DNA of 64,000 bases from Myxococcales bacterium. GTDB lineage: Bacteria; Myxococcota_A; Bradymonadia; UBA7976; UBA1532. A program made the translations under genes and the position numbers. Under the pieces are notes generated by a model. That model saw only the letters and a program-made list of their open reading frames with translations. It did not search any database and was not told the origin of the DNA. Every line of letters starts with the position of its first letter. Position 1 is the first letter of the stretch. The stretch spans positions 1,426,001 through 1,490,000 of the forward strand of contig JACKDP010000001.1 of NCBI GenBank assembly GCA_020633435.1, given 5' to 3'. Positions 53,392 through 61,659 of the stretch are shown one piece after another.

Positions 53392-53994
53392 ATGGAGCGT
53401 GACGCCGTGAGCAAGGGCGAAGCCACCCGCCAGGCCATCCTCGGGCAGGCCCTCGATCTCACCAGCGAGGTGGGGCTGGAGGGGCTCACCCTGGGGGTGC
53501 TGGCCCAGCGCGTCCAGATGTCGAAGAGCGGGCTGTACGCCCACTTCGCGTCCAAGGAGGTGCTGCAGCGCGACGTCCTCGACACCGCGGCGGCCCGGTT
53601 CGTCGACGTCGTCATCGCCCCCGCCCTGAAGCGGCCCCGCGGCCTGCCCCGCATCGAGCTCCTGTTCGAGGGCTGGCTGCGCTGGGGCACCGAGGAGCTG
53701 ACGGGGGGCTGCCCGTTCGTCGCCGCCGCGGCCGACTTCGACGACCGCCCCGGCATGGTGCGCGATCGGCTGATCGGGCACCTGAAGGACATGCTCGGGA
53801 CGGTCTCGCGATCGGCCCGCATCGCCGTCGAGGAGGGGCACTTCCGGGCCGACCTCGACACGGATCAGTTCGCGTACGAGATGTGGGGCCTGCTGGTGGC
53901 CTACCAGCACTATCGCCGCCTGCTCGGGGATCCCGCCTCCATCCGGCGGGCCCACATCGCCTTCCGCGGCCTCATCGACCACTCGACTCGCTGA
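53392..53994 (+). CDS. TetR-family repressor
   Basis: 200 aa. The N-terminal helix-turn-helix is LTLGVLAQRVQMSKSGLYAHFASKEVLQ, with recognition helix KSGLYAHF. The C-terminal ligand domain (about 60-195) includes GGCPFVAAAADFDDRPG, a TetR_C_30-like hallmark. It presumably represses its own operon through the operator at 53157-53170 and responds to an unknown ligand. The alpha/beta hydrolase gene 32 nt downstream is probably co-regulated. A mirror copy of the promoter/operator lies inside that gene's start. Confidence 0.9.
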   Translation: MERDAVSKGEATRQAILGQALDLTSEVGLEGLTLGVLAQRVQMSKSGLYAHFASKEVLQRDVLDTAAARFVDVVIAPALKRPRGLPRIELLFEGWLRWGTEELTGGCPFVAAAADFDDRPGMVRDRLIGHLKDMLGTVSRSARIAVEEGHFRADLDTDQFAYEMWGLLVAYQHYRRLLGDPASIRRAHIAFRGLIDHSTR

Positions 53995-54026
53995 CGCTGG
54001 CCGCCCCGGCGGCCGAGAGGGACACC

Positions 54027-54872
54027 ATGCCCAGCAAAAGCACGATCGTTCGTTTTGTCAAGACCGTCGCGCCGGTGACTTCGCGCGTGTCGGCCCCCTG
54101 GTCGGCGAGCTGGCTGGAGCGCCTGTTCACGACGCCCATCCGCCACCGGACGCCCGACCGGGAGCTGGCCTGGCGCGCCACCGCCGACCGCCGCCTGTTC
54201 ACCCTGCGCGATGGCCGCCGCCTGCCCGTCTACACCTGGGGCGAGGGGCCGCCCGTGCTCCTCATGCACGGCTGGTCCGGCCGCGGCACCCAGCTCGCCG
54301 CCTTCGCTGGGCCCCTCGTGGCCGCCGGTCGGCAGGTGGTGGCCTTCGACGGGCCCGGCCACGGCGAGGCGGACGGCCAGCGCTCGGCCCTGCCCGACTT
54401 CGCCCAGGCCATCGACGAGGTGGCCCAGAGCCTGGGCCCGCTGGCCGGCGTCATCGCGCACTCCATGGGCTGCGGCGCCACCGCCCTCGCCCTGAGCCGC
54501 GGCCTGGCCGTCGATCGGCTGGTCTTCGTCGCCCCGGCGGCCAACCCGGGGGGCTGGCTGGCCCACATCGCCCCCCAGCTCGGCTTCACGCCGGAGGTGG
54601 CCGCGCGCACCCGCGCCCGCATCGAGGGGCGCTACACGACGACGTTCGACGCCGTGCACGCCGCCATCGTGGCCCCGCTGGCCCCCGTGCCGCTGCTGGT
54701 GGTGCACGACGTCGACGACCCCGAGGTGCCCATCGCCGACGGTCGCCGCATCGCGGCCGCCTGGCCCGACGCCACTCTGCACGTGACCCGCGGCCTGGGC
54801 CACAACCGCCCGCTGCGGGACCCGGCGGTGGTGGCCGCCGCGACCACCTTCCTGGTCGGCCCTCCCGACTGA
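54027..54872 (+). CDS. alpha/beta hydrolase
   Basis: 281 aa. The oxyanion segment LMHGWSGRG follows VLLMHG, the nucleophile elbow is AHSMGCG (Ser in place of GHSMG), and the acid/base candidates are VVHDVDDPEVP and GLGHNRP. All three catalytic positions are present, so it is probably active. The N terminus (about 1-50) is a helical cap, IVRFVKTVAPVTSRVSAPW. GAGAGG precedes the ATG by 6 nt. Located after tetR, its substrate is likely linked to the TetR ligand. Confidence 0.88.
   Translation: MPSKSTIVRFVKTVAPVTSRVSAPWSASWLERLFTTPIRHRTPDRELAWRATADRRLFTLRDGRRLPVYTWGEGPPVLLMHGWSGRGTQLAAFAGPLVAAGRQVVAFDGPGHGEADGQRSALPDFAQAIDEVAQSLGPLAGVIAHSMGCGATALALSRGLAVDRLVFVAPAANPGGWLAHIAPQLGFTPEVAARTRARIEGRYTTTFDAVHAAIVAPLAPVPLLVVHDVDDPEVPIADGRRIAAAWPDATLHVTRGLGHNRPLRDPAVVAAATTFLVGPPD
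54042..54061 (-). promoter_or_regulatory. mirror-image copy of the tetR promoter/operator within the hydrolase gene start
   Basis: On the minus strand this reads TTGACAAAACGAACGATCGT. It differs from the tetR promoter/operator (53150-53169) at one base of 20. It also contains the palindrome ACGATCGT. It lies at codons 6-12 of the hydrolase and is oppositely oriented, so it could be a second TetR site (and perhaps an antisense promoter). Confidence 0.6.
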
Positions 54873-54918
54873 CGGGCGCCTGCGCTACCCTGCCCGGGCT
54901 CACCCCTGGGAGGTCGCC

Positions 54919-55185
54919 ATGTGCCGCAGCATCCACACCCTCTTCAACTTCGATCCCCCCGCGACGGGGGAGGAGATCGAGGCCGCCGCGCTGCAATACG
55001 TTCGCAAGATCGCGGGGTTCACGCGGCCGTCCCGGGCCAACGAGGCGGCCTTCAACGCCGCCGTGGCCGAGATCGGCGCGGCCACCGCGCGCCTCGTGGC
55101 CTCGCTGACGACGACCGCGCCGGCCCGGGATCGCGACGCCTTCGCCGCGGCCGCCCGAGCCCGCGCCGCCCGCCGGGAGCGCTGA
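54919..55185 (+). CDS. DUF2277 family protein
   Basis: 88 aa. The start MCRSIHTLFNFDPPATGEEI followed by ALQYVRKIAGFTRPSRANEAAF is diagnostic of DUF2277, small proteins of unknown function. GGGAGG lies 6 nt before the ATG. The Ala/Arg-rich tail (AAARARAARRER) is basic. It stands alone between the hydrolase and a DUF4259-like gene. Confidence 0.85.
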   Translation: MCRSIHTLFNFDPPATGEEIEAAALQYVRKIAGFTRPSRANEAAFNAAVAEIGAATARLVASLTTTAPARDRDAFAAAARARAARRER

Positions 55186-55257
55186 GCGCCGCGGGCGTCG
55201 ACAGCCGGGCGCGGGCGTGGTTCGATGAGCGGACTACTTCGAGCGCGGAGGCGCAGC

Positions 55258-55641
55258 ATGGGCGTGTGGGGGAGCGGCAACCTGGACAGCGATGGCGCCC
55301 TGGACGCCGTCGCCGAGCGGTCGGGCGAGCTCATCGAGCGGATCTGGACGGCGCTGCAGACGTCGACGAGCTGGGAGGCCGACGAGTCGGAGCATGACGA
55401 GCTCTTCGTCGACCTGGAGTGGCTGCTGGCCGCGGACGCCGGTGGCTGCCTGAGCGTCTGGAACATGCCACCGCTCGCGGCCCTGGAGCCCGTCCTCGCG
55501 ATGTGGCTCGAGGGCTGGAGCGCCTACTACGATGGCCTGGCGGGGCCCGAGTTCAAGGCCGAGCGCCGCGGCGTCATCGACGCCACCTTCCAGCGGCTGC
55601 GGGAGCTGTCCCAGCGCCGCGACGAGCAGCGCGCGGAGTAG
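55258..55641 (+). CDS. DUF4259-like protein
   Basis: 127 aa. The start MGVWGSGNLDSDGALDAVAE matches the opening of DUF4259-type proteins, which are short, soluble and of unknown function. Acidic helices follow (EADESEHDELFVDLEWLL). The ATG at 55258 has GGAGG 6-7 nt before it; the frame is open further left but the family begins here. Its stop abuts the stop of the convergent outer-membrane protein gene (55642). Confidence 0.7.
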   Translation: MGVWGSGNLDSDGALDAVAERSGELIERIWTALQTSTSWEADESEHDELFVDLEWLLAADAGGCLSVWNMPPLAALEPVLAMWLEGWSAYYDGLAGPEFKAERRGVIDATFQRLRELSQRRDEQRAE

Positions 55642-56163
55642 TCACGGCAGGCGATAGCCGACGTGCACGGTCGGGAAGACCAGCGCCACCGGCTGCGCCC
55701 ACGTCGCGTCCCCGACGGCCACATCCCGGGCGCCGAGGTAGGCGCCCACCCCGACCCACGGCATCACGAAGAAGTGCTCGCCCAGCGGCAGGCGGTAGCC
55801 GACGCGGGCGCTGACGGTGCCGAGCCGCATGACGGCGGCGCGGTCGTCGCGGCGCACCAGCAGGTGGGACAGGCCCGCCTCGAGGCCGAGGGCGAGGCCC
55901 ATGCCGTCTTCCCCGAAGGTGCGGTCGAGCTTCATGCCGAAGCCCGAGAACGAGGCGTCGAAGCCCGTCTGGCCGTGGGCGACCTCGGGCAGGGTGGCGG
56001 CGAAGGCCCCCAGGTCGACGCGCCACGCGCCGGCCCCCAGCCCGACGTGCAGCGAGTAGCCGTCGAGGGCGTAGGCGATGGGATCCACCTCGACGTCGAC
56101 GCGCAGGGGCGAGGCGGCGAGGGCGGGCGAGGCGACGAGCAGGAGCAGGATGGCGGCGCGCAT
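55642..56163 (-). CDS. predicted outer-membrane or periplasmic beta-barrel protein
   Basis: 173 aa. The signal peptide ends PALAAS (about residue 16). The mature part alternates hydrophobic beta-strands with polar residues (DVEVDPIAYALDGYSLHVGLG, then ARVGYRLPLGEHFFVMPWVGVG) and ends in HVGYRLP, as small barrels do. The last residue is Pro rather than Phe. No family. I chose ATG 56163, which gives the signal peptide and has GAGGACC before it. It is divergent from the LysR gene across 85 nt. Confidence 0.68.
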   Translation of the reverse strand: MRAAILLLLVASPALAASPLRVDVEVDPIAYALDGYSLHVGLGAGAWRVDLGAFAATLPEVAHGQTGFDASFSGFGMKLDRTFGEDGMGLALGLEAGLSHLLVRRDDRAAVMRLGTVSARVGYRLPLGEHFFVMPWVGVGAYLGARDVAVGDATWAQPVALVFPTVHVGYRLP

Positions 56164-56248
56164 GGGGTCCTCCTTGGCGGTGCTCCTGCAGGGTCCGTTA
56201 TTCACCGATGCGGTAGAACAGGAGGAACCGTGCAGCTATCATTCATCC

Positions 56249-57145
56249 ATGAATGACTTGAGCTGGGACCTGCTGCGCGTCTTCCTGGCGGTCGCCGACA
56301 CGGGCTCGCTGACCCGGGCCGCCGAGGCGCTGGGCTCGAGCCAGCCGACCGTCGGGCGCCAGGTGGCGGAGCTGGAGGCGTCGGTCGGGCTGCCCCTCGT
56401 GGTGCGCTCGCCCCGGGGGATCGCGCTGACGGAGGCGGGCCGGGGGCTGGCGGCGCACGCGGGCCGCCTGGCGGCGGGCCTGGGCGAGGCGCTGCGCGGG
56501 CTGAGGGGCGACCAGCAGGGCCTGCGCGGGACGGTGCGGGTGGCGGCCGCGCCGCCCATCGGGGCCTTCGCCCTGCCGCCCATCCTCGCCGACCTGCAGC
56601 GGCGCCACCCCGGCCTCGTCTTCGAGCTGGACGTGGATCTGCGGGCCGCCGACCTGCTCACGGCCGACGCCGACGTGGCCGTCCGCATGTTCGCGCCGGT
56701 GCAGCTCGACCTGGTGCGGCGGGCGGCCGGCGCCATCCCCCTGGCCTGCTACGCGAGCCGCGCCTACGTCGAGGCCCGGGGCGCCCCCGCGACGCTCGAT
56801 GAGGCCCTGGCCGGCGGGCACGCCGTCATCGGCTTCGACCGGTCGGCCTGGGGCGACCAGGCCTACCGGCGACTCGATCCCCGCCTGACCCGAGAGCGGC
56901 TGGCCTTCCGGGCCGACGACTTCACCGTGCAGGTCGCCGCGGCGCGGGCGGGGCTGGGCATCCTGCCCATGCAGCGCCCCATCGCCCGGCGCTTCCCGGA
57001 GCTGGTGGAGGTGGCCGCCGGGCTGGCGCTGCCCGACCTGCCCATGTGGGTGGTGGCCCACCAGGACGTGCTCGCGGCGCCCGCCATCCGGGCGACGTTC
57101 GACGCCCTCGCGGCCGCCCTGCCGGCCTACGCGGCGGGGGCCTGA
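56249..57145 (+). CDS. LysR-family regulator
   Basis: 298 aa. The N-terminal HTH is LLRVFLAVADTGSLTRAAEAL, then SQPTVGRQVAELEASVGLPLVVR. The effector-binding domain covers about 90-295 (VRVAAAPPIGAFALPPILADL at its start). It probably controls its own gene and the divergent outer-membrane protein gene. I chose ATG 56249 as the start of the HTH, with GGAGG 17 nt upstream at a long spacing, so translation start efficiency may be low. It is convergent with the CotH gene, 3 nt apart. Confidence 0.9.
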   Translation: MNDLSWDLLRVFLAVADTGSLTRAAEALGSSQPTVGRQVAELEASVGLPLVVRSPRGIALTEAGRGLAAHAGRLAAGLGEALRGLRGDQQGLRGTVRVAAAPPIGAFALPPILADLQRRHPGLVFELDVDLRAADLLTADADVAVRMFAPVQLDLVRRAAGAIPLACYASRAYVEARGAPATLDEALAGGHAVIGFDRSAWGDQAYRRLDPRLTRERLAFRADDFTVQVAAARAGLGILPMQRPIARRFPELVEVAAGLALPDLPMWVVAHQDVLAAPAIRATFDALAAALPAYAAGA

Positions 57146-57148
57146 GGC

Positions 57149-59140
57149 TCAGGGCATCGCGCAGTCGGCGGGGCAGTCCATGTGGAACTGCTCGTAGGCG
57201 TCGCAGAGGCCGTCGCCGCACCAGTCACCGCCGGGGGGCACCTCGGCCCCGCAGTCCCGCGGGCAGAGCTGGGGGTTCTGCTGCTCGGCGGCGTCGCACT
57301 GGCCGTCGCCGCAGGGGTGCATGCCGTCGGGGGGCATGCCCATGCCGCCGGCCGCGCTGCAGCTCCCCGCCCCGCCGGCGTCGCTCGGGCGGGTGCCCGC
57401 GATCTGGGCCCGGATGCTGTCGACGCGCTCCCCCATGAAGCCGATGAGGCCGGGGCTCACCCCCATGCCCGAGGGCACGTCCTGGCGGAGGCCGCGCTCG
57501 AACTCCTCGTCCGTAAAGAACTTTCGCTCGTCCGCCTGGACGTACGGCCGGATGAGGGCGGCCGTCGCCTCCACCGTCGCGGCGAACGTCGCGGGGGCCA
57601 GGGGGCCCTCGATGAGCGTCTGGAGGTGCTGGCGGTAGCGGGAGCGCAGCACGGCCTCGTCCAGCAGGCGGGCCACCAGCGGGCGGTCGGCCAGGCGCCC
57701 GCAGACGGGCTCGTCGATGCGCAGATCGACGAGGGCCGGGCGGTCGCAGCCGCAGGTGAAGACGCCGAAGGCCTCGTTCATGTCCCACGGCAGCACGCGG
57801 AACTGCCCGTCGACCTCGTACAGGTAGTAGTTGTGGCCGGAGCCCGCGTAGCTGTCGAGGCTGACGAGGGCGGCCTGCAGCGCCAGGTAGGCCAGGGCCT
57901 CGTCCACGTCGAGGACGCGGTTGTAGGCCCCCGGATCCCCCGCGTCGAGGGCGGCCACCAGGGCCAGGAAGGCGGCGTGATCGGTGGTGTCCTCGTTGCT
58001 CTCCGGCTCCAGGCCCGAGTAGCTGGCGATGCTGTCGCCGCGCCACTGCAAGGAGCCCGTCGGCGGCTCGGGCTTGTAGAGGTCGCCGTCGCCGTCGCCG
58101 AAGTGCTCGTCCAGGAAGTCGCCGTCGATCTGCTCCACCAGGGTGTAGAGGCCCATGTGCTGGCCGGCGACGTAGAGGTCCGCGAACGCGGTGCGCGGCG
58201 CGGGGAGGTCGAGCGCGCGCGCGATCTCGGAGGCCAGGCGCTCGCGCATCAGCGTGGGATCCTTGAAGCCGTTGTTCAGGTTGAGCATGCGCTCGCCCCG
58301 CACGCGCTGGCCGTCGACGAAGCGGTCGATGTCGACCTTGAAGCTGAAGCGCTCGCCGCCGTTGCGGCCCACGGCGTTCAGGCTGGAGTTGCCCTTGGTG
58401 CGGATGCCGACCTCGCCCACGCGCTCGCCGTCGAAGGTGAGCACGCCGGGCTGCCACGTCTTCGACAGGGGATCGGCGAGGATGGCGGCCCAGTCGGCCG
58501 GATCCAGGTCGACGCGGATCTCGATGACGCGGTCGGGGTCGAAGGCCAGGGCCGGCGGCTGGCCGGGCGCGTTGGGGGCCGCGGGCGTCGGGGTGCAGGT
58601 GACGAAGGGCCCGACGCCGTCCGGCAGGCGGCCCAGGCTCTGGCCCTCGGGGGCCTCGCCGTCCTCCCAGGCCACCCGGTCGGCGACGGCGCCGTCGTGG
58701 GCGAGCGTGACCGCGTCCGAGCCGCCGAGCTTGAACGGCACCCACAGGCTGCCGTCGCCCGGGTCCTCGTCCGTGGCGATGATCCAGAGGAACTCCCCCG
58801 CCCCGAGCGTCTGCTGGGGCAGCGGCGCCGGCGCCCGGCCCTCCTTGTCGTCGACGAGGGTGTAGCCCCCCAGGGCGACCGGGGCGTCCCCCACGACCAC
58901 CAGCTCGATGGCGTCCTGGTCCCCGGCGGCCACGATCTCGTTGATGACCAGGCGCCCACGGGGCTGCGGCCCGCCGCCGTCGGGGGGCACCGCGCCGTCC
59001 GGGGGCGTCCCCGCGTCCTCCCCCGGCGGCGTGCCACCGTCCGGCGTGACGCCCACGTCGTCGAGGACCTCCGAGCCTCCGCCGCCGCTGTCACAGCCCA
59101 CCGCCGAGAGCGCCACCACCAGCCACCACGTCGCGCGCAT
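57149..59140 (-). CDS. CotH kinase-family lipoprotein with lamin-tail domain
   Basis: 663 aa. The lipoprotein signal ends LSAVGC (Cys16), then a Pro/Gly/Asp linker. A lamin-tail (LTD) domain (about 62-190, GRLVINEIVAAGDQDAIEL) is followed by a CotH domain (about 205-540). The latter has IEIRVDLDPADWAAI, RTKGNSSL, SFKVDIDRF, LNNGFKDPTLMRERLASEIA and VLPWDMNEAFG. CotH proteins are atypical kinases, first known from spore coats. The C terminus holds two Cys/Asp motifs, CGDGQCDAAEQ and CGDGLCDAYEQ, each ended by CP.DC. The product is an outer-surface lipoprotein; this layout is frequent in Myxococcota. Confidence 0.9.
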   Translation of the reverse strand: MRATWWLVVALSAVGCDSGGGGSEVLDDVGVTPDGGTPPGEDAGTPPDGAVPPDGGGPQPRGRLVINEIVAAGDQDAIELVVVGDAPVALGGYTLVDDKEGRAPAPLPQQTLGAGEFLWIIATDEDPGDGSLWVPFKLGGSDAVTLAHDGAVADRVAWEDGEAPEGQSLGRLPDGVGPFVTCTPTPAAPNAPGQPPALAFDPDRVIEIRVDLDPADWAAILADPLSKTWQPGVLTFDGERVGEVGIRTKGNSSLNAVGRNGGERFSFKVDIDRFVDGQRVRGERMLNLNNGFKDPTLMRERLASEIARALDLPAPRTAFADLYVAGQHMGLYTLVEQIDGDFLDEHFGDGDGDLYKPEPPTGSLQWRGDSIASYSGLEPESNEDTTDHAAFLALVAALDAGDPGAYNRVLDVDEALAYLALQAALVSLDSYAGSGHNYYLYEVDGQFRVLPWDMNEAFGVFTCGCDRPALVDLRIDEPVCGRLADRPLVARLLDEAVLRSRYRQHLQTLIEGPLAPATFAATVEATAALIRPYVQADERKFFTDEEFERGLRQDVPSGMGVSPGLIGFMGERVDSIRAQIAGTRPSDAGGAGSCSAAGGMGMPPDGMHPCGDGQCDAAEQQNPQLCPRDCGAEVPPGGDWCGDGLCDAYEQFHMDCPADCAMP

Positions 59141-59271
59141 GCCACCTCCCCTGCTCGGGAGAAGATACCCCGATCGCGCGGGCGACGCGATGCGCCGCCA
59201 CCCGTCGCGGGCCGTCCATGCAGCGAAAGTCGAGGGGGATCAGCCGGTTGCGGCGGGCGCCGCGCGGCGGA

Positions 59272-61560
59272 CTACTTGAGGCCGCCGGCCACCTGGCGGG
59301 CCTGATCGGCCAGGGCGGCGTCCTTCTCGGTCTTGGCGTAGTCGAGCAGGACCTTGGCGGCCGCCTTCTGCTTGAGCTCGCCCAGGGCGAGGATGGCCGT
59401 GCGGCGCACGTCGGCGTCGTCGTCCTCCAGGCCCGTCGCGATGGTCTCGACGGCCGAGGCGTCGCCCGTGGAGGCCATGGCGTTCAGCGTCGCCTGGCGG
59501 ACCTCCTTGTCGGGATCCTTCAGGAGCGCGGCCAGCGCGGTGACGGTGCGGGGATCCTTGACGAGGCGCAGGCCCTCCACCGCGGCGCGGCGGACGACGG
59601 CGTCCTTGTCGAAGAGCTTCTCCGAGAAGAAGGAGAGCAGAGGCGCCCGCTTGGGCTGATCCAGCGCGCCGCCGATGCCCACGAGCGCGGCCGTCACGGC
59701 GCGGCGCACGCGGACCTCCTTGTGGTCCTTGTGGTTCACGATGCGGTCGAGGGCCTCCTTCTCCTGGAGGACGCCGAGGGACTCGATGGCGTTGGCCAGC
59801 AGCTCGGCGTCCGCCTCGCCGATGTAGCCGAGCAGCAGCGAGACGGTGTCGGCCCCGGGGAAGGCGCGCAGGGAGCGGGCCGCGGCGCGCTTCACCTCGA
59901 CGGCGGAGTCCTTGGCCAGCTTGAGCAGCTCGGGCTTCACGTCGTCGCCCGGCATGTTCTCGTAGCTGCGGGCGGCCGCGGCCCGGATGAGCGGGTCGCT
60001 GGAGGCCCCGAGGGGCTCGAGGGCCTTGGCGATGGTCTTGCGGGACGCGGCGCCGGCCTTGCCCTCGACCAGGCGGCCCAGGGTGGCGACGGCCTCGCGC
60101 TGCAGCGTTTTGTTGGACTCCTTGGTGGCCTTCATCACGAAGTCGAGGGACTGGGCCCCGTAGATGGCGCGGATGGCCGTGAGCATGGCGTCGCCGGACT
60201 CGGCGTCGGCCACGTCGGCGGCGGCCAGCAGCGCCAGGCCCGTGGGCTTCGCGAGGCGGCCCAGGGCGCCGGCGGCGGCCAGGCGCGTCTCGGCCTCGGC
60301 GTGCTTGACGGCCTTGCCGAGGGCCTCGTAGCTCTCGGGCTTGTCGAACGTAGCGAGCTTCGCCGCCGCGCCCGCGGAGTCAGCGCCGTTGGCGTTGGTC
60401 GTCAGGAAGACGAGCGCCGGGTGGGCCGAGGCCTTGTCGTCGCCGCTGGCCAGCGCCCGGGCGGCCTCGATGCGGGCGGCCAGGGCGAGCTCCTGGTTCT
60501 TGAGGGCGGCGACCAGCGCCGGCAGGTCCTTGCGCTTGAGCAGGCTGGCGACCACCGCGGTCCGCACCTCGGCCTCGGGGTGGCCGAGCGTGGCGATGAG
60601 CTGCTGGCCGGCCTCGGGCAGGGGGCTGTCGCCCAGGGCGGTGGCGGCAGCGGCCACGACCTTGGCGTCCTTGGAGCGCAGGGCGTGGTACTGGGCCGCC
60701 GTCGAGAACGTGGGATCCTTCGACTTCGAGAGCAGGACCGAGGCCTTGTCGCGCAGGGACTCCTCGGCGTCCTTGTCCATCACCGCGCGCAGCGCCTCGT
60801 TGACGGCCTTGGCGTCCTGGCCATCGAGGCCATCGAGGGCGGCGCCCCGGATGGCGGCGTCGCTCGACTTCAGGGCCTCGATCAGCCGCTCCTGGCCATC
60901 CTTGAGCTTGAGGGCCGGCACCGCCTGGATGACGGCCACGGCCGCCGCCGGGGGGCCCGACTTCGTGTAGCTCCAGGCCGCCTCGATGAGCGCCGCGTCA
61001 CCCTTCTGCAGCCGGGCGATGGCATCATCGCTGCCCAGGTAGCTGCCATCGGGCAGGCGCGCGAGGGCACCGCCGATGCCGGCCGGGGGCAGCGTCTGCC
61101 ACAGGGGCACCGTGAGGGTGTAGGCCGCGAAGGGCACGTCGTCCCGCGTCCAGCCGCGCTCGAAGACCTTGGGGAAGATGACCCGCGTCGCGCCGTTCTC
61201 GGTGAACGTGTAGGTCGTCTCTGCCATGACAATGGGGTTGTACCGGGCCTTCTCGGGATCGAGGTGGACCCAGATGATGCCCGTCTGGTCGACGTCATCG
61301 CGGAAGGCGAGCGCGGCCTTGCCGTAGCTGCCCGACTTGGCCGCCGAGAGCACCCGGAAGAGGGCGTTGGCCCGATCCTTCAGGCCGCCTTTCTTGATGC
61401 TGATGGGCATGGGTTCGAGGACGTACTGCGCTTGCCCGCCCCGGGACCACTTCTCGTAGCTGTAGCGGACGGTGTCGACGGTCTCGCCGTCCTGAGCCCA
61501 GGCATCGGCGCCGGTGAGGGCCGGCAGGAGCAGTCCCAGGGCAACCAGAAGACGGATCAT
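59272..61560 (-). CDS. exported HEAT-repeat protein
   Basis: 762 aa. A signal peptide ends ADAWAQ (about 22). Residues 25-180 form a unique domain (SYEKWSRGGQAQYVLEPMP). From about 200 to the end there are about 14 HEAT-like helical pairs, such as EVRTAVVASLLKRKDLPALV, DPLIRAAAARSYENMP and VRRTAILALGELKQK. HEAT arrays bind proteins. GAGGAG lies 5 nt before the ATG at 61560. It is divergent from the secreted protein gene at 61660 across 99 nt. Confidence 0.9.
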   Translation of the reverse strand: MIRLLVALGLLLPALTGADAWAQDGETVDTVRYSYEKWSRGGQAQYVLEPMPISIKKGGLKDRANALFRVLSAAKSGSYGKAALAFRDDVDQTGIIWVHLDPEKARYNPIVMAETTYTFTENGATRVIFPKVFERGWTRDDVPFAAYTLTVPLWQTLPPAGIGGALARLPDGSYLGSDDAIARLQKGDAALIEAAWSYTKSGPPAAAVAVIQAVPALKLKDGQERLIEALKSSDAAIRGAALDGLDGQDAKAVNEALRAVMDKDAEESLRDKASVLLSKSKDPTFSTAAQYHALRSKDAKVVAAAATALGDSPLPEAGQQLIATLGHPEAEVRTAVVASLLKRKDLPALVAALKNQELALAARIEAARALASGDDKASAHPALVFLTTNANGADSAGAAAKLATFDKPESYEALGKAVKHAEAETRLAAAGALGRLAKPTGLALLAAADVADAESGDAMLTAIRAIYGAQSLDFVMKATKESNKTLQREAVATLGRLVEGKAGAASRKTIAKALEPLGASSDPLIRAAAARSYENMPGDDVKPELLKLAKDSAVEVKRAAARSLRAFPGADTVSLLLGYIGEADAELLANAIESLGVLQEKEALDRIVNHKDHKEVRVRRAVTAALVGIGGALDQPKRAPLLSFFSEKLFDKDAVVRRAAVEGLRLVKDPRTVTALAALLKDPDKEVRQATLNAMASTGDASAVETIATGLEDDDADVRRTAILALGELKQKAAAKVLLDYAKTEKDAALADQARQVAGGLK

Positions 61561-61659
61561 CGTGACTCCTCGAATTGGCGTCGGCGCGCAGCCGACCATT
61601 CGCTCGCAAGGCGCGGTATGTTACGCAGGCAGTCGAGTTCGGGCAATCGGAGAACCCCC

